NCBI RefSeq assembly: GCF_900156345.1 | Contig: NZ_FTPP01000003.1 | Coordinates: forward strand, 124,001-188,000 | Source: Pontibacter indicus | GTDB taxonomy: Bacteria > Bacteroidota > Bacteroidia > Cytophagales > Hymenobacteraceae | Direction of reading: 5' to 3' | DNA length: 64,000 bases | Part shown: positions 9,024 to 17,879 of the stretch, one piece after another | Position numbering within the stretch: the stretch's first letter is position 1 | Layout: every line of letters begins with the position of its first letter | The notes under the pieces: generated by a model | The model's database searches: none | What the model saw: the letters and a program-made list of their open reading frames with translations, nothing else | Told to the model about the DNA's origin: nothing | Translations under genes and position numbers: made by a program

Positions 9024-10157
9024 ATGCGCTTATACCTATACTTCACCTTCTTGTTCCTGGCGCTTCTGACCATAAAAACCTCTCCTGCGATGGCGCAGGA
9101 GCAAACCGTAGAAAACAAAACCATCGATCCGCCCAAGCCGCAAATGCGCAGCGTGAAAGGCCTTATACCTGCCCCGGTGCTCTACTACACGCCCGACACC
9201 AAACTCGGTTTTGGCGCCTCGCTGCTGGGCTACTTCCGTCTGCGCAGCTACACCGACACCACCTATACCCGTCTCTCGCTGGCCCGCCTGGTGGTGGACT
9301 ATACCCTGAACAAGCAGACCGACCAGTGGCTGTACTGGAACATCTTCACCCGGGAGGAGCGCCTGATGCTGCGCGGCGAGCTGCGCCACCGCATCTACAC
9401 CGACCGCTTCTACGGCCTCGGCAACGACAGCCGCAAAGAGGACCGCGAGCTCTACGACTACAACATGGTCTCGGCCAAGATGGCAGTACTGAAAAACGTA
9501 GGATTCCGCAGCTTTCTGGGTCCGGACTTCCAGTTCACGGAGTACTACGATGTGCAGTTGGAGGAGGGAAGTCAATTGGGGACACAGCAAATTCCCGGCT
9601 ATAGAAAAGGGCGCAACGTGGGTCTGGGCGCTATATTCCTGATCGACCACCGCAACAGCACTTCCTACTCGAGCAAAGGTTTTTACCTGGAGTTATCAGG
9701 CTACCACTTCGGCAAGACCTTCGGCAGTGACTTCCGCTACAACAACTTCAATTTCGAATTCAACCGCTATTACGGCCTGGGCAATGACCGTGTGCTGGCC
9801 ACCAACACCATGCTCCGACTCAACGAAGGCGAGGTGCCGGTGCAGCGCCTGGCCACCGCCGGCGGTGACAAGATCCTGCGCGGCTACGCCCGCAACCGCT
9901 TCCACGACGACCACTTCGCCGGCACGCAGGCGGAGTACCGTTTCCCGCTGTTCTGGCGTCTGGGAGGAGTGGCCTTCGCAGGTATAGGCGACGTGTTCGA
10001 CAAACCCAAAGACGTGAACTTCTCCACCATCAAATATTCTGTCGGCACCGGCCTCCGCTACGCCATCCGCCCTGACCAGAAGCTCAACTCCAGGCTGGAT
10101 GTTGGCTATGGCAAGGAAGGGTTTAACATTTATTTGATGATTGGCGAGGCGTTTTAG
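9024..10157 (+). CDS. BamA/TamA-family outer-membrane beta-barrel protein (paralogue 1)
   Basis: Outer-membrane barrel of 377 residues related to the C-terminal domain of BamA/TamA (surface antigen D15 family), without POTRA domains. Seen: a signal peptide (hydrophobic run FLALLTIKTSPAMAQ), then GLIPAPVLYYTPDTKLGFGA, alternating amphipathic strands, the late motif GDKILRGYARNRF that matches the conserved RGY region of the superfamily, and a C-terminal Phe (IGEAF) as in many barrels. The next gene on the same strand (10980-12128) is a clear paralogue with the same length and motifs. Without POTRA domains a general barrel-insertase role is unlikely; an uptake, secretion or lipid role is possible but not shown. 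Confidence 0.88.
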   Translation: MRLYLYFTFLFLALLTIKTSPAMAQEQTVENKTIDPPKPQMRSVKGLIPAPVLYYTPDTKLGFGASLLGYFRLRSYTDTTYTRLSLARLVVDYTLNKQTDQWLYWNIFTREERLMLRGELRHRIYTDRFYGLGNDSRKEDRELYDYNMVSAKMAVLKNVGFRSFLGPDFQFTEYYDVQLEEGSQLGTQQIPGYRKGRNVGLGAIFLIDHRNSTSYSSKGFYLELSGYHFGKTFGSDFRYNNFNFEFNRYYGLGNDRVLATNTMLRLNEGEVPVQRLATAGGDKILRGYARNRFHDDHFAGTQAEYRFPLFWRLGGVAFAGIGDVFDKPKDVNFSTIKYSVGTGLRYAIRPDQKLNSRLDVGYGKEGFNIYLMIGEAF

Positions 10158-10251
10158 ATATAATGGTTTCGCAGGTGCTGTGTAAGCTCAATCTTGCCAT
10201 TTTTGTTGAGGGCTGCTACTGTCACGGATTTTCAGGATTTTCATGCACGAT

Positions 10252-10395
10252 TGACACACCCCTGCCCCTCTCGAGAGGGGAATCTGGTTGTTACCGATTG
10301 ACAGGTATAGCTTCGTGGTTTTTGTCTTGTGCACGATTGTCATCCCCCTACCCCCTTCTTTGTCGAGGGCCCCTACCCCCAAGGGGGACTTTTTG
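10252..10395 (+). repeat. CCCCT/AGGGG palindromic blocks (locus B)
   Basis: Two blocks: 10252-10285 (ACACACCCCTGCCCCTCTCG, then AGAGGGGAA) is near-identical to 3742-3775, and 10342-10395 matches 3830-3871 with an extra CCCCCAAGGGGG unit. They stand in the 822-bp spacer between the two BamA-like genes, which contains no gene. Confidence 0.8.
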
Positions 10396-10502
10396 TAGCA
10401 GCCATACCTAAGGTATAAGCCTTGTAACCAATGCCACAAATACCCCTGGCAGGTATAGCAAGATTTACTATCAGTAGGCTATAAAGTAAATAACTGTGCC
10501 GG

Positions 10503-10614
10503 GTGCACTTTTCGACACTCCACTGTTCGAGCGGTCAGCGAGTTTGGAGGGTCTTGATTTTTTTGCTTACTTTTTTCATCAAGGAAAAAAGTGAGTGCCC
10601 GCCGCACAGGCGAA
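10503..10614 (+). repeat. Conserved intergenic core repeat, copy B
   Basis: Nearly identical to 3975-4086 over about 110 bp, from GTGCAC to CAGGCGAA, including the CTTACTTTTTTC-ATCAAG-GAAAAAAGTGAG inverted repeat. The preceding 'ccctggcaggtatagcaag' phrase is also shared with copies A, C and D. Confidence 0.87.
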
Positions 10615-10708
10615 ACAGCAGCCCGCCTGGCCAAGGCAAGCTATGAAACAAGTTGCTATATCTTCAACAGCGAAGCAGCTATGCTAGATCTACCGACACT
10701 ACACACCA

Positions 10709-10760
10709 GCGGCCAGAGTCCGCTCAATAGCTCACACTCGCGGGACGCGAGCGAGGGCAT
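10709..10760 (+). repeat. REP-like twin hairpin, variant type, locus B
   Basis: GCGGCCAGAGTCCGC (stem GCGG/CCGC), then CTCGC-GGGA-CGCGAG, ending GCGAGGGCAT. The same variant is at 56898-56950. It is related to the GGCCAGAGGCC type that follows at 10784. Confidence 0.65.
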
Positions 10761-10783
10761 AGAGGCAGCTATACCTATACCTT

Positions 10784-10830
10784 GGCCAGAGGCCCCACTA
10801 TACCAGACACGACCGTAGACGCTCGCGCCA
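10784..10830 (+). repeat. REP-like twin hairpin, locus B
   Basis: GGCCAGAGGCC followed by GACCG-taga-CGCTCG and GCGCCAT, matching 4205-4252. It is preceded by two GGTATA units in the complementary orientation (TATACCTATACC), where locus A has its tandem array. Confidence 0.72.
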
Positions 10831-10979
10831 TAATGCCGAGCCATCGCCGGCAAGGTGAAAAAATCCACTTCCTCTATAGCAAAATTCCCATAAACTTCCC
10901 TACATTTCTACAGGCAAAGTCCTGCTTTATACCTGTTGCAACACAGAACCTGCCCCTCACCCTATACCTTTCCAGTTTT

Positions 10980-12128
10980 ATGAAACGACATGCACTTGCC
11001 AGCTGCTTGCTGGGCTTCTGTTTGCTGCTGGGCACGACCAATTCTGCGCTGGCGCAGGACCAACAGGCTGATGCTATACCTGACACAAGCCTGGTTAAAG
11101 CAGAGAAAACACGGGGGCTTATACCCATTCCGGTTCTCTACTACACCCCCGACACAAAGCTCGGGTTTGGGGCGGCGCTGTTGGGATTTTTTAAACTGAA
11201 GAACAGCGAAGGCGAGGGCTATACCCGTCTCTCGCAAGCGCGTCTGATCGTGGACTATACCCTGCGCAAGCAAACCGATCAGCTCCTGGACTGGACCATT
11301 TTTACCCGTGACGAGAAATACCTGTTCCGTGGCGAACTCCGCCATCGCATTTATACCGACCGCTTCTATGGCATCGGCAACGACACACCCCTTTCGGACG
11401 AGGAAATCTATGAATACGACTATGTGAGTGCACGCCTGGCAGCCTTGAAAAAAATAGGCGCTCGCACCTTTCTGGGACCGGACTTTCAGATCGCGAACTA
11501 CTACGACCTGCAGCTCAACCCCATCAACGAGGATCGGGAGAGTCAGCTACGCTCACAGCAGATTCCTGGCTATGAGGGAGGCGTGAACAGCGGCCTGGGG
11601 CTTGTTTTTCTGCTCGATAGTCGGGATAACGTGGCCTTTGCCAGCAGCGGCGCCTATCTTGAGATGTCCGGCTACCGCTTTGGAAGCACCTTTGGCGGAA
11701 ACTTTGGCTATACCAACTTCAACCTCGACTTCCGCAAGTATTTCCAGCTGAAACCCAACCATGTGCTGGCCCACAATACCAGCTTCAACCTCAACAACGG
11801 CGAAATTCCTGTGATGCGCATGGCCATGGCCGGGGGCGACCGAATTCTGCGCGGCTACGCCAAAAACCGCTTCCTGGAAGACAACTTTGCTGGCACGCAA
11901 ATGGAATATCGCTTTCCGCTGTTCTGGCGCTTCGGCATGGTGGCCTTTGCCGGTGTGGGCGATGTGTTCGACAAGCCGAAGGACGTCAGCTTTTCCACGC
12001 TCAAATACTCGGTCGGCACAGGTCTACGCTACGCCCTGAACCCGGAGCAGAAACTGAATATCCGGGCAGACATCGGGTATGGGCGGGAAGGCATGAATTT
12101 TTATGTAATGATTGGCGAGGCGTTTTAA
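10980..12128 (+). CDS. BamA/TamA-family outer-membrane beta-barrel protein (paralogue 2)
   Basis: Outer-membrane barrel of 382 residues, colinear with the gene at 9024-10157: shared segments include LIPIPVLYYTPDTKLGFGAA, RHRIYTDRFYGIGND, GDRILRGYAKNRF and the C-terminal MIGEAF. The start is placed at the ATG at 10980, which opens a signal peptide (MKRHALASCLLGF, ending SALAQ); the frame extends upstream to 10782 but that part is repeat DNA. A single duplication explains the pair. GC content looks slightly lower than paralogue 1. No POTRA domain. Function unknown beyond the superfamily. Confidence 0.88.
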   Translation: MKRHALASCLLGFCLLLGTTNSALAQDQQADAIPDTSLVKAEKTRGLIPIPVLYYTPDTKLGFGAALLGFFKLKNSEGEGYTRLSQARLIVDYTLRKQTDQLLDWTIFTRDEKYLFRGELRHRIYTDRFYGIGNDTPLSDEEIYEYDYVSARLAALKKIGARTFLGPDFQIANYYDLQLNPINEDRESQLRSQQIPGYEGGVNSGLGLVFLLDSRDNVAFASSGAYLEMSGYRFGSTFGGNFGYTNFNLDFRKYFQLKPNHVLAHNTSFNLNNGEIPVMRMAMAGGDRILRGYAKNRFLEDNFAGTQMEYRFPLFWRFGMVAFAGVGDVFDKPKDVSFSTLKYSVGTGLRYALNPEQKLNIRADIGYGREGMNFYVMIGEAF

Positions 12129-12214
12129 CGCGCCTATACCTGCTGCTGCTCCCCTCAACTTTATTAGCCGCCAAATTGTGACAAAAGTTACTCACCAAAA
12201 CGCCTAAAGAACTG

Positions 12215-12222
12215 TAGATTTG
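12215..12222 (+). promoter_or_regulatory. Candidate -7 element TAGATTTG for the YeiH-like gene
   Basis: Perfect match to TAnnTTTG, 29 bp before the ATG at 12252. No convincing -33 element at the usual distance. Confidence 0.4.
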
Positions 12223-12251
12223 TCGGCGATACGCCAATTTGCCCATCCAGC

Positions 12252-13202
12252 ATGTCTAAACTTTTTCCGCTCCCTTCTCCCCTGCTCCAGAAAACGATCT
12301 TTATCGCGCTTGTGCTACTGATCCTGTTCACGCCCTACCTTAACTCGGCGATGGCATTGGGAGCTGGTTTGGTGGTTGGGTTGTTGCTAGGCAATCCGTT
12401 TCAGGCACATACCGGCAAAATTTCGAAATACCTGCTGCAGGCCGCAGTAGTAGGTTTGGGCTTTGGCATTGACCTGTACCAGGTGGCAGAAACCGGATTG
12501 ATGGGCGCAGTCTATACCTTTGTGTCGCTGGCCGGCACCATGTTGGTTGGTTTGCTGCTAGGCAAGCTGTTCTATACGCCTCCCCGCCTCACGCACCTGG
12601 TTTCGTCGGGCACTGCCATCTGCGGGGGCAGCGCTATTGCGGCAGTGGCACCGGCCATTAAGGCAAATGACCAGGAAATTTCGGTGGCGCTCGGCATCGT
12701 GTTCGTCCTCAACGCGGTGGCGCTCTTCATCTTCCCGCCCATCGGACAAGCACTTAACCTTTCGCAGGAACAGTTCGGAGTTTGGGCCGCCATCGCCATC
12801 CACGACACCAGTTCGGTGGTAGGTGCCGCTACCCAATATGGAGAAGAAGCGCTTCAGATTGCCACTACCCTCAAACTGACCCGTGCGCTCTGGATCGTGC
12901 CCTTGGTGCTGGTTTCCAGCCTCATGTTTAAAGAAGGGGAAAAGAAGCTGAGCATTCCGGCCTTTATCTTGCTTTTCGTGCTGGCCTCGGTCATCAGCAC
13001 TTTCGTTCCGATTATCGAGACGGTGTCGCCTACTATTGTAGCGCTGGCGAAAAAAGGGCTGCTGCTGAGTCTTTTTCTGATTGGTGCCAACATTAGCCTG
13101 AGCGCCCTGAAGGCCATTAGCCCGAAACCGTTCTGGCAGGGCGTCATCCTCTGGCTTTTTATTTCGGTGGTTTCACTGGCTTTTATCTACGGATTGGGCT
13201 AA
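12252..13202 (+). CDS. YeiH family putative exporter (UPF0324)
   Basis: Polytopic inner-membrane protein of 316 residues in the YeiH/YadS family, usually annotated as a putative sulfate or sulfite exporter. Seen: about ten hydrophobic helices, the family segments LLQAAVVGLGFGIDL, SGTAICGGSAIAAVAPAI and AIHDTSSVVGAA. The length matches the family. Catalase follows 119 bp downstream with its own promoter, so the two are probably independent units. Substrate assignment is from family annotation, not from residues seen here; the nearby rhodanese and ArsR genes fit a sulfur-stress theme (inference). Confidence 0.9.
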   Translation: MSKLFPLPSPLLQKTIFIALVLLILFTPYLNSAMALGAGLVVGLLLGNPFQAHTGKISKYLLQAAVVGLGFGIDLYQVAETGLMGAVYTFVSLAGTMLVGLLLGKLFYTPPRLTHLVSSGTAICGGSAIAAVAPAIKANDQEISVALGIVFVLNAVALFIFPPIGQALNLSQEQFGVWAAIAIHDTSSVVGAATQYGEEALQIATTLKLTRALWIVPLVLVSSLMFKEGEKKLSIPAFILLFVLASVISTFVPIIETVSPTIVALAKKGLLLSLFLIGANISLSALKAISPKPFWQGVILWLFISVVSLAFIYGLG

Positions 13203-13249
13203 CCTGGCCACATTATAAACTAAACCTATCACTTCATCATTTTAATCGA

Positions 13250-13281
13250 TTTGAACTATATAGTTCAGGGCTATACTTTTG
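13250..13281 (+). promoter_or_regulatory. katA promoter with internal 16-bp palindrome
   Basis: TTTG at 13250-13253 and TACTTTTG at 13274-13281 are separated by 20 bp, matching the Bacteroidota promoter form TTTG-N19/20-TAnnTTTG. Within this, 13252-13267 is a perfect palindrome TGAACTATATAGTTCA that overlaps the -33 box and fills the spacer. This placement is typical of a repressor operator. The katA ATG is 40 bp after the -7 box. Confidence 0.7.
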
Positions 13282-13321
13282 AGGCATTCAAACTGAGTGA
13301 TACTTCAAAAACCCTGGCTAT

Positions 13322-14827
13322 ATGAACAGCGAAAACCAACCTGTAAAACTGACTACTACCTCTGGCAAACCATATGTTGAGCACGAAAACAGCCTGACCG
13401 CCGGTCCGCGCGGACCGATCCTGCTCGAAGACTTTATTTTGCACGAGAAACTGGCGCACTTCAACCGTGAGCGCACCCCGGAGCGCGTGGTGCATGCCAA
13501 AGGCTCCGGCGCCTACGGTACCTTCACGGTTACCCACGACATCACCAAGTTTACCAAAGCCAAACTCTTCAACCAGATCGGCAAGGAGACGCGTGTGTTC
13601 CTGCGCTTCTCCACGGTGGGCGGCGAGAAAGGCAGCGCCGACTCCGAGCGCGACCCACGTGGCTTTGCCGTTAAATTCTACACCGAGGACGGCAACTGGG
13701 ACCTGGTGGGCAACAACACGCCGGTGTTCTTTATCAAAGACCCGAAGAAATTCCCGGACTTTATCCATACCCAGAAGCGCGACCCGCGCACCAACACCAA
13801 AAGTGCAACCATGATGTGGGATTTCTGGTCGCTCAACCCCGAGAGTCTGCACCAGGTGGTGATCCTGATGAGCGACCGCGGCACGCCTTTTTCGTACCGC
13901 CACATGCACGGCTTCGGCAGCCATACCTTCTCGTTCATCAACAAAGACAACGAGCGCTTCTTCGTCAAGTTCCACTTCAAGACGCTGCAGGGCATCCAGA
14001 ACCTAACAGATTCGGAGGCCACTCTGATGAAAGGCATGGACCCCGACCACGCGCAGCGAGACCTGGTAGCATCCATTGACCGAGGCGACTTCCCGCGTTG
14101 GGCGCTAAAAGTGCAGATCATGCCCGAAGCTGAGGCAGCTAACTATAAGTGGAATCCGTTCGACCTGACCAAGGTATGGTCGCAGAAAGACTACCCGCTG
14201 ATCGACGTGGGCGTGCTGGAACTAAACGAGAACCCGGACAACTATTTTGCGCACGTGGAGCAGGCTGCCTTTGCCCCGGCGCACCTCGTGGACGGCATCG
14301 GCTTTTCGCCGGACCGCATGCTGCAGGGCCGCATCCTCTCCTACCCGGATGCGCACCGCTACCGCATTGGCGCCAACTACGAGCAGATTCCGGTGAACCG
14401 TTGTCCGTTTGCCGTGAACAATTACCAGCGCGACGGCGCCATGCGGGTGGACGGCAACGGCGGCAGCGCCCCGAACTATTTCCCGAACTCTTTCGACAAC
14501 ATCCGGGCAGACGAATCCTACAAGGAGCCGGCCCAAAACCTGGGCAACAACGTGGTGGCCGACTGGTACGACCGCAACGCTGAGGGCGAGAACGACCACT
14601 ATACCCAGCCGGGCGATCTGTTCCGCCTGATGTCGCCGGAGGACAAGAAAAACACCATTAGCAACATCGTTGGAGCCATGCAAGGTATAGACGGACCGAA
14701 GCGGGCTGAGATCATAAACCGTCAGCTGTGTCACTTCTTCCGAGCCGACATCGGACTTGGACTGGGTGTTGCACAAGGCCTGGGTGTAGACGTAAGCGCG
14801 CACACGGGCGGCGTGCAGGCTCACTAA
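13322..14827 (+). CDS. katA: Monofunctional haem catalase
   Basis: Small-subunit catalase (501 residues) that breaks hydrogen peroxide into water and oxygen in the cytoplasm. Catalytic residues are present: His58 in [12 protein letters not shown], Asn131 in VGNNTPVFF, and the haem-ligand Tyr341 in [14 protein letters not shown]. Length and the short C-terminus place it with the small-subunit catalases (no flavodoxin-like extension). The start is fixed by the ATG at 13322, 40 bp after a good -7 box; a GC-rich terminator follows at 14851. Regulation is probably through the palindrome in its promoter; the regulator is unknown. It stands as a single-gene unit. Confidence 0.97.
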   Translation: MNSENQPVKLTTTSGKPYVEHENSLTAGPRGPILLEDFILHEKLAHFNRERTPERVVHAKGSGAYGTFTVTHDITKFTKAKLFNQIGKETRVFLRFSTVGGEKGSADSERDPRGFAVKFYTEDGNWDLVGNNTPVFFIKDPKKFPDFIHTQKRDPRTNTKSATMMWDFWSLNPESLHQVVILMSDRGTPFSYRHMHGFGSHTFSFINKDNERFFVKFHFKTLQGIQNLTDSEATLMKGMDPDHAQRDLVASIDRGDFPRWALKVQIMPEAEAANYKWNPFDLTKVWSQKDYPLIDVGVLELNENPDNYFAHVEQAAFAPAHLVDGIGFSPDRMLQGRILSYPDAHRYRIGANYEQIPVNRCPFAVNNYQRDGAMRVDGNGGSAPNYFPNSFDNIRADESYKEPAQNLGNNVVADWYDRNAEGENDHYTQPGDLFRLMSPEDKKNTISNIVGAMQGIDGPKRAEIINRQLCHFFRADIGLGLGVAQGLGVDVSAHTGGVQAH

Positions 14828-14850
14828 CCTGACACATATTTTGTGCTATG

Positions 14851-14880
14851 AAAAGCCGGCCCTGTGCCGGCTTTTCTGTT
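14851..14880 (+). terminator. Intrinsic terminator after katA
   Basis: AAAAGCCGGC-cctgt-GCCGGCTTTT hairpin followed by a T-rich tract, 24 bp after the catalase stop. Confidence 0.85.
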
Positions 14881-14922
14881 TTGCGCCCGGAACCTAAAGC
14901 AGCTCAGGATTGTATCTAAATT

Positions 14923-14948
14923 AATACATGAATAAATGATCATGTATT
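14923..14948 (+). promoter_or_regulatory. Candidate ArsR operator (inverted repeat)
   Basis: AATACATG and CATGTATT form perfect 8-bp arms around a 10-bp AT-rich spacer, 25 bp before the ATG of the ArsR-family gene. Size and position fit ArsR/SmtB autoregulatory operators. Confidence 0.55.
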
Positions 14949-14973
14949 GCGATTACCTATTATTTATACCTCC

Positions 14974-15291
14974 ATGACCGACCTAAGAGTAAGGGTAGAC
15001 AAGAAAAAGCTGGAACGGACGGCCTACGTGCTCAAATGCGTGGCGCACCCGGTGCGCATCAGCATCATCGATTTGCTGGAACAGCAAGAGCAACTCACGG
15101 TGAGCCAGTTGCAGGAAGTGCTCGATATTGAGCAGTCGCTGCTTTCGCACCACCTCACCAACATGCGCGACAAAGGGCTGGTGGAAACCCGGCGGCAGGG
15201 CAAAAACGTCTTCTATTTCCTCACCGACTCCGGCATATCCAACATCATCGATTGCATCAAGGGCTGCAAACCGGTGCAAAAGCAGGTATAG
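14974..15291 (+). CDS. ArsR/SmtB family transcriptional repressor
   Basis: Winged-helix DNA-binding repressor of 105 residues. Seen: the family core CVAHPVRISIIDLL, the recognition helix region QSLLSHHLTNMRDKGLV, and the wing RRQGKNVFYFL. The start is placed at the ATG at 14974; the longer frame begins with a TTG inside the candidate operator. Cysteines are at positions 22, 94 and 98. A CxxxC pair near the C-terminus plus Cys22 could bind a metal or sense thiol or persulfide state; it is not the classic CxC arsenic site. The next gene is a rhodanese lipoprotein 107 bp downstream. The effector is unknown. Confidence 0.9.
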   Translation: MTDLRVRVDKKKLERTAYVLKCVAHPVRISIIDLLEQQEQLTVSQLQEVLDIEQSLLSHHLTNMRDKGLVETRRQGKNVFYFLTDSGISNIIDCIKGCKPVQKQV

Positions 15292-15398
15292 TGAAATGAA
15301 ATTATTTTCATATAATTACCTTCTGAACCCTGACAGCGCAGACGCACCCCAATCCCGTTTAAAAGCGTTAAATTAGCAGAGCTTAAACCGCCACACCC

Positions 15399-15797
15399 AT
15401 GAAACTATACCTGATGACCGTACTGGCCGCCGGCCTAATGAACTGCAGCAGCCCACAGCAGGGCACCGCTAAAGTCCAAACCCTATCTGCTACCGAATAC
15501 AAAGCCCACCATGAAAAGATCGACAATAAAGAAGTTATCTTGGTTGATGTGCGCACTCCTGCTGAGTTTGAAGCGGGACACCTCGACAAAACGCAACACG
15601 CCGACTTCCTGAGCGGGGAGTTTGAAAAGGAAATGCCGACCTGGGACAAGGATAAGGTTTACTACTTATACTGTGCCAGTGGGAACCGTAGCGGCAAAGC
15701 GGCCAAACTGATGGAGGAAGCAGGCTTTAAGAAGGTATATAACATTGGTGGATATCAGGATCTTAAAGCAGCCGGACTGCCTGTAAAAGAAAGATAA
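15399..15797 (+). CDS. Rhodanese-like domain protein, exported
   Basis: 132-residue protein with a single rhodanese domain (about residues 28-130), a sulfurtransferase fold. Seen: EVILVDVRTPAEFEAGHL, the active-site loop with Cys92 in YLYCASGNRSG, and VYNIGGYQDLKAAGLP. The N-terminus (MKLYLMTVLAAGLMNC) is a hydrophobic leader ending in Cys16, probably a lipoprotein signal, though the residue before the Cys is Asn, which is unusual. Active-site loop length fits sulfur-acceptor rather than phosphatase members. Neighbouring ArsR and YeiH genes suggest handling of reduced sulfur or thiols (inference). Confidence 0.9.
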   Translation: MKLYLMTVLAAGLMNCSSPQQGTAKVQTLSATEYKAHHEKIDNKEVILVDVRTPAEFEAGHLDKTQHADFLSGEFEKEMPTWDKDKVYYLYCASGNRSGKAAKLMEEAGFKKVYNIGGYQDLKAAGLPVKER

Positions 15798-15866
15798 ATT
15801 AAATTGCTACAGCATGTGTTCGCCAATTGGTATTTATACGTACCTTTACATAATTTAATTGACTTC

Positions 15867-16289
15867 ATGCTGCTAAAACAACCCACCTTGCAAACCCTGT
15901 TTTCCTCTGATTTCTATACGATAGAAGTTGACCGGGAAAATAATTTACTGCTGGCTGAGTGGCATCGGGGCGTGAGTTACGACGAAATGGTGACGGGCGG
16001 CACCAAACTCTTTGAAGCGCTCCGTGACACGGGCATCACCAGGGCCGTGGCCAATGCGGAGCGGCTCATCCTACTGGACGCAGCCACCAAGGAATGGATG
16101 TCTTCGAATTTCTACGTGCTGCTCTCCCAAACCTCACTTCAGAAACTGGCCCGCGTACTGCCGGCCAGCCTGTTTGCCAAGTTGGCCCTTGAGGCAGTCG
16201 CTACCCGCGCCGAGGCGCAAAACACCAACCGGTTCCAGTTCAAGAATTTCTCCAATCAGCAAGACGCCCTGATCTGGATCAACCAGTAG
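15867..16289 (+). CDS. Hypothetical protein, STAS/SpoIIAA-like pattern
   Basis: Cytoplasmic protein of 140 residues from the ATG at 15867; a longer frame starts at 15804 but its first 21 codons look like spacer. Pattern seen: FYTIEVDRENNLLLAEWHRGVSYDEM, a middle segment ITRAVANAERLILL, then a helical C-terminal part ending DALIWINQ. This alternation of strands and helices resembles the small SpoIIAA/STAS-like proteins common in Bacteroidota, which have no proven enzymatic role. No signal peptide or membrane segment. Family assignment is tentative. Confidence 0.7.
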   Translation: MLLKQPTLQTLFSSDFYTIEVDRENNLLLAEWHRGVSYDEMVTGGTKLFEALRDTGITRAVANAERLILLDAATKEWMSSNFYVLLSQTSLQKLARVLPASLFAKLALEAVATRAEAQNTNRFQFKNFSNQQDALIWINQ

Positions 16290-16581
16290 AACCAGTTGGT
16301 GGTTGTTTGCAAAAGGATGTTTTCCGGAAAATCAACACGATTTCAGGTAGACGAATAAACTGCTGAAAAGCCATTCCCAGACTCTCCTGAACCGGTTTCT
16401 CAGAACATTTCTTATTTCAGCTGCTCTTATACCTGCCTTCCTTTTGAGTAGTCTCACCTTAGTCTAATCCATTTTATATAGCAAATCCGCTATACCTGAT
16501 CCGGAAAAATTTATATCACAAACTTGCAGTATAGCTATGCCTTAATGTAACTTGTGGTGCAAAGGAGAAAGGAACAGGGAC

Positions 16582-17811
16582 ATGCGCATACTTCACACTT
16601 CAGACTGGCACCTCGGCCAGCGACTCGTCAACCTCGAACGAACCGAAGAACACCAGCATTTCCTGGACTGGCTCCTGCAAACCATTGAAACCGAACAGGT
16701 AGAGGTGCTCCTGATGGCCGGCGATGTGTTCGACACGGGCGCTCCCTCCAACACGGCCCTCAAGCAATATTACAACTTTCTGACGAAGGTATGCGCCACC
16801 TGCTGCCGCCACATCATCATCACGGGCGGCAACCACGACTCTGTTGCCACGCTCAACGCCCCCAAAGAACTGCTCGATTGTTTTAACATAAAAGTGATAG
16901 GTGGCGCCACCGGCAATCTGCTGAACGAGCTGATCGAACTGCGGAACGAGAAGGGCGAGCTGGAAATGGTGGTTTGTGCCGTGCCTTTCCTCCGCGACCG
17001 CGACATCCGGCTGTCTATACCTGGCGAAAGCTACGAAGAGCGCGAGCAGCGCATCAAGCAAGGTATAGCCGCGCACTACGCCTCCTTTGTGCCGCATGTG
17101 CAGCCTTACAAAACTCAAGGTATACCGGTGGTGGCCATGGGCCATTTGTTTGCCGCCGGTGGCTCGGCTTCCGACAGCGAAAAGGAAATTCACGTCGGCA
17201 ACCTCGGCCAGATCGGCGCTGACCAGTTCCCGCGTGAGTTCGACTACGTGGCCCTCGGTCACCTGCACCGTCCGCAGCAGGTCAACAAAACACACCACAT
17301 CCGCTACTCCGGCTCCCCCATTCCGCTCAGTTTTAGTGAAGTGACGGATAAAAAAGTAGTTTATGTGCTGGATTTCGAAAACGGAAAACTCACCGATCTG
17401 AAAGAGATCGCTATACCTGTCTGCCGCAAACTGGTGCGCTTTAAGGGCAGTTTGGAAGAGGTGAAACAGAAAATTGCCGTGTATGATAACAGCAGCTATA
17501 CCTTACCGGCCTGGGCCGAGCTGCAGGTAGAACTCGATGCGCCTATACCTGACCTGAGCCAGCAACTGGACGAAATTCTGAAACTGAAAAGTGACGAGCT
17601 GCAACTCCTGATCCACCGTCCGCCCATCATCAAAACAGCTCGAAGAACGCTGGAGCAGGAAGTGCGCCAAGAAGTGGACCTCCATACCCTGAGCGAGCGC
17701 GACGTGTTCCTGAAGCGTTGCGAAAGCGCCTTCCCGGAAAGCGACCACACGGAGCTGCGCCATACCTTCGCCGAGCTGCTGGAGCTGATGCGGCAGGAGG
17801 AGAACAGCTAA
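16582..17811 (+). CDS. sbcD: Exonuclease SbcD (Mre11 homologue)
   Basis: Nuclease subunit of the SbcCD complex, which cuts hairpins and protein-blocked DNA ends using Mn. 409 residues from the ATG at 16582, whose product begins MRILHTSDWHLGQ; the frame continues upstream but the phosphoesterase motif I (DxH) fixes the N-terminus. Metallophosphoesterase motifs in order: D8-W-H10, GDVFDTG, GGNHDS, GHLF and GHLHRP. The C-terminal third is the capping and SbcC-binding region. The partner sbcC starts 564 bp downstream, with a small membrane-protein gene between, so the usual sbcDC overlap is broken. Confidence 0.96.
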   Translation: MRILHTSDWHLGQRLVNLERTEEHQHFLDWLLQTIETEQVEVLLMAGDVFDTGAPSNTALKQYYNFLTKVCATCCRHIIITGGNHDSVATLNAPKELLDCFNIKVIGGATGNLLNELIELRNEKGELEMVVCAVPFLRDRDIRLSIPGESYEEREQRIKQGIAAHYASFVPHVQPYKTQGIPVVAMGHLFAAGGSASDSEKEIHVGNLGQIGADQFPREFDYVALGHLHRPQQVNKTHHIRYSGSPIPLSFSEVTDKKVVYVLDFENGKLTDLKEIAIPVCRKLVRFKGSLEEVKQKIAVYDNSSYTLPAWAELQVELDAPIPDLSQQLDEILKLKSDELQLLIHRPPIIKTARRTLEQEVRQEVDLHTLSERDVFLKRCESAFPESDHTELRHTFAELLELMRQEENS

Positions 17812-17879
17812 TAAATTTAAGATTCAACCATATTTTACTGATTCACTAACTTGGCGAATCAGTAGTAAATCACTTCAAC

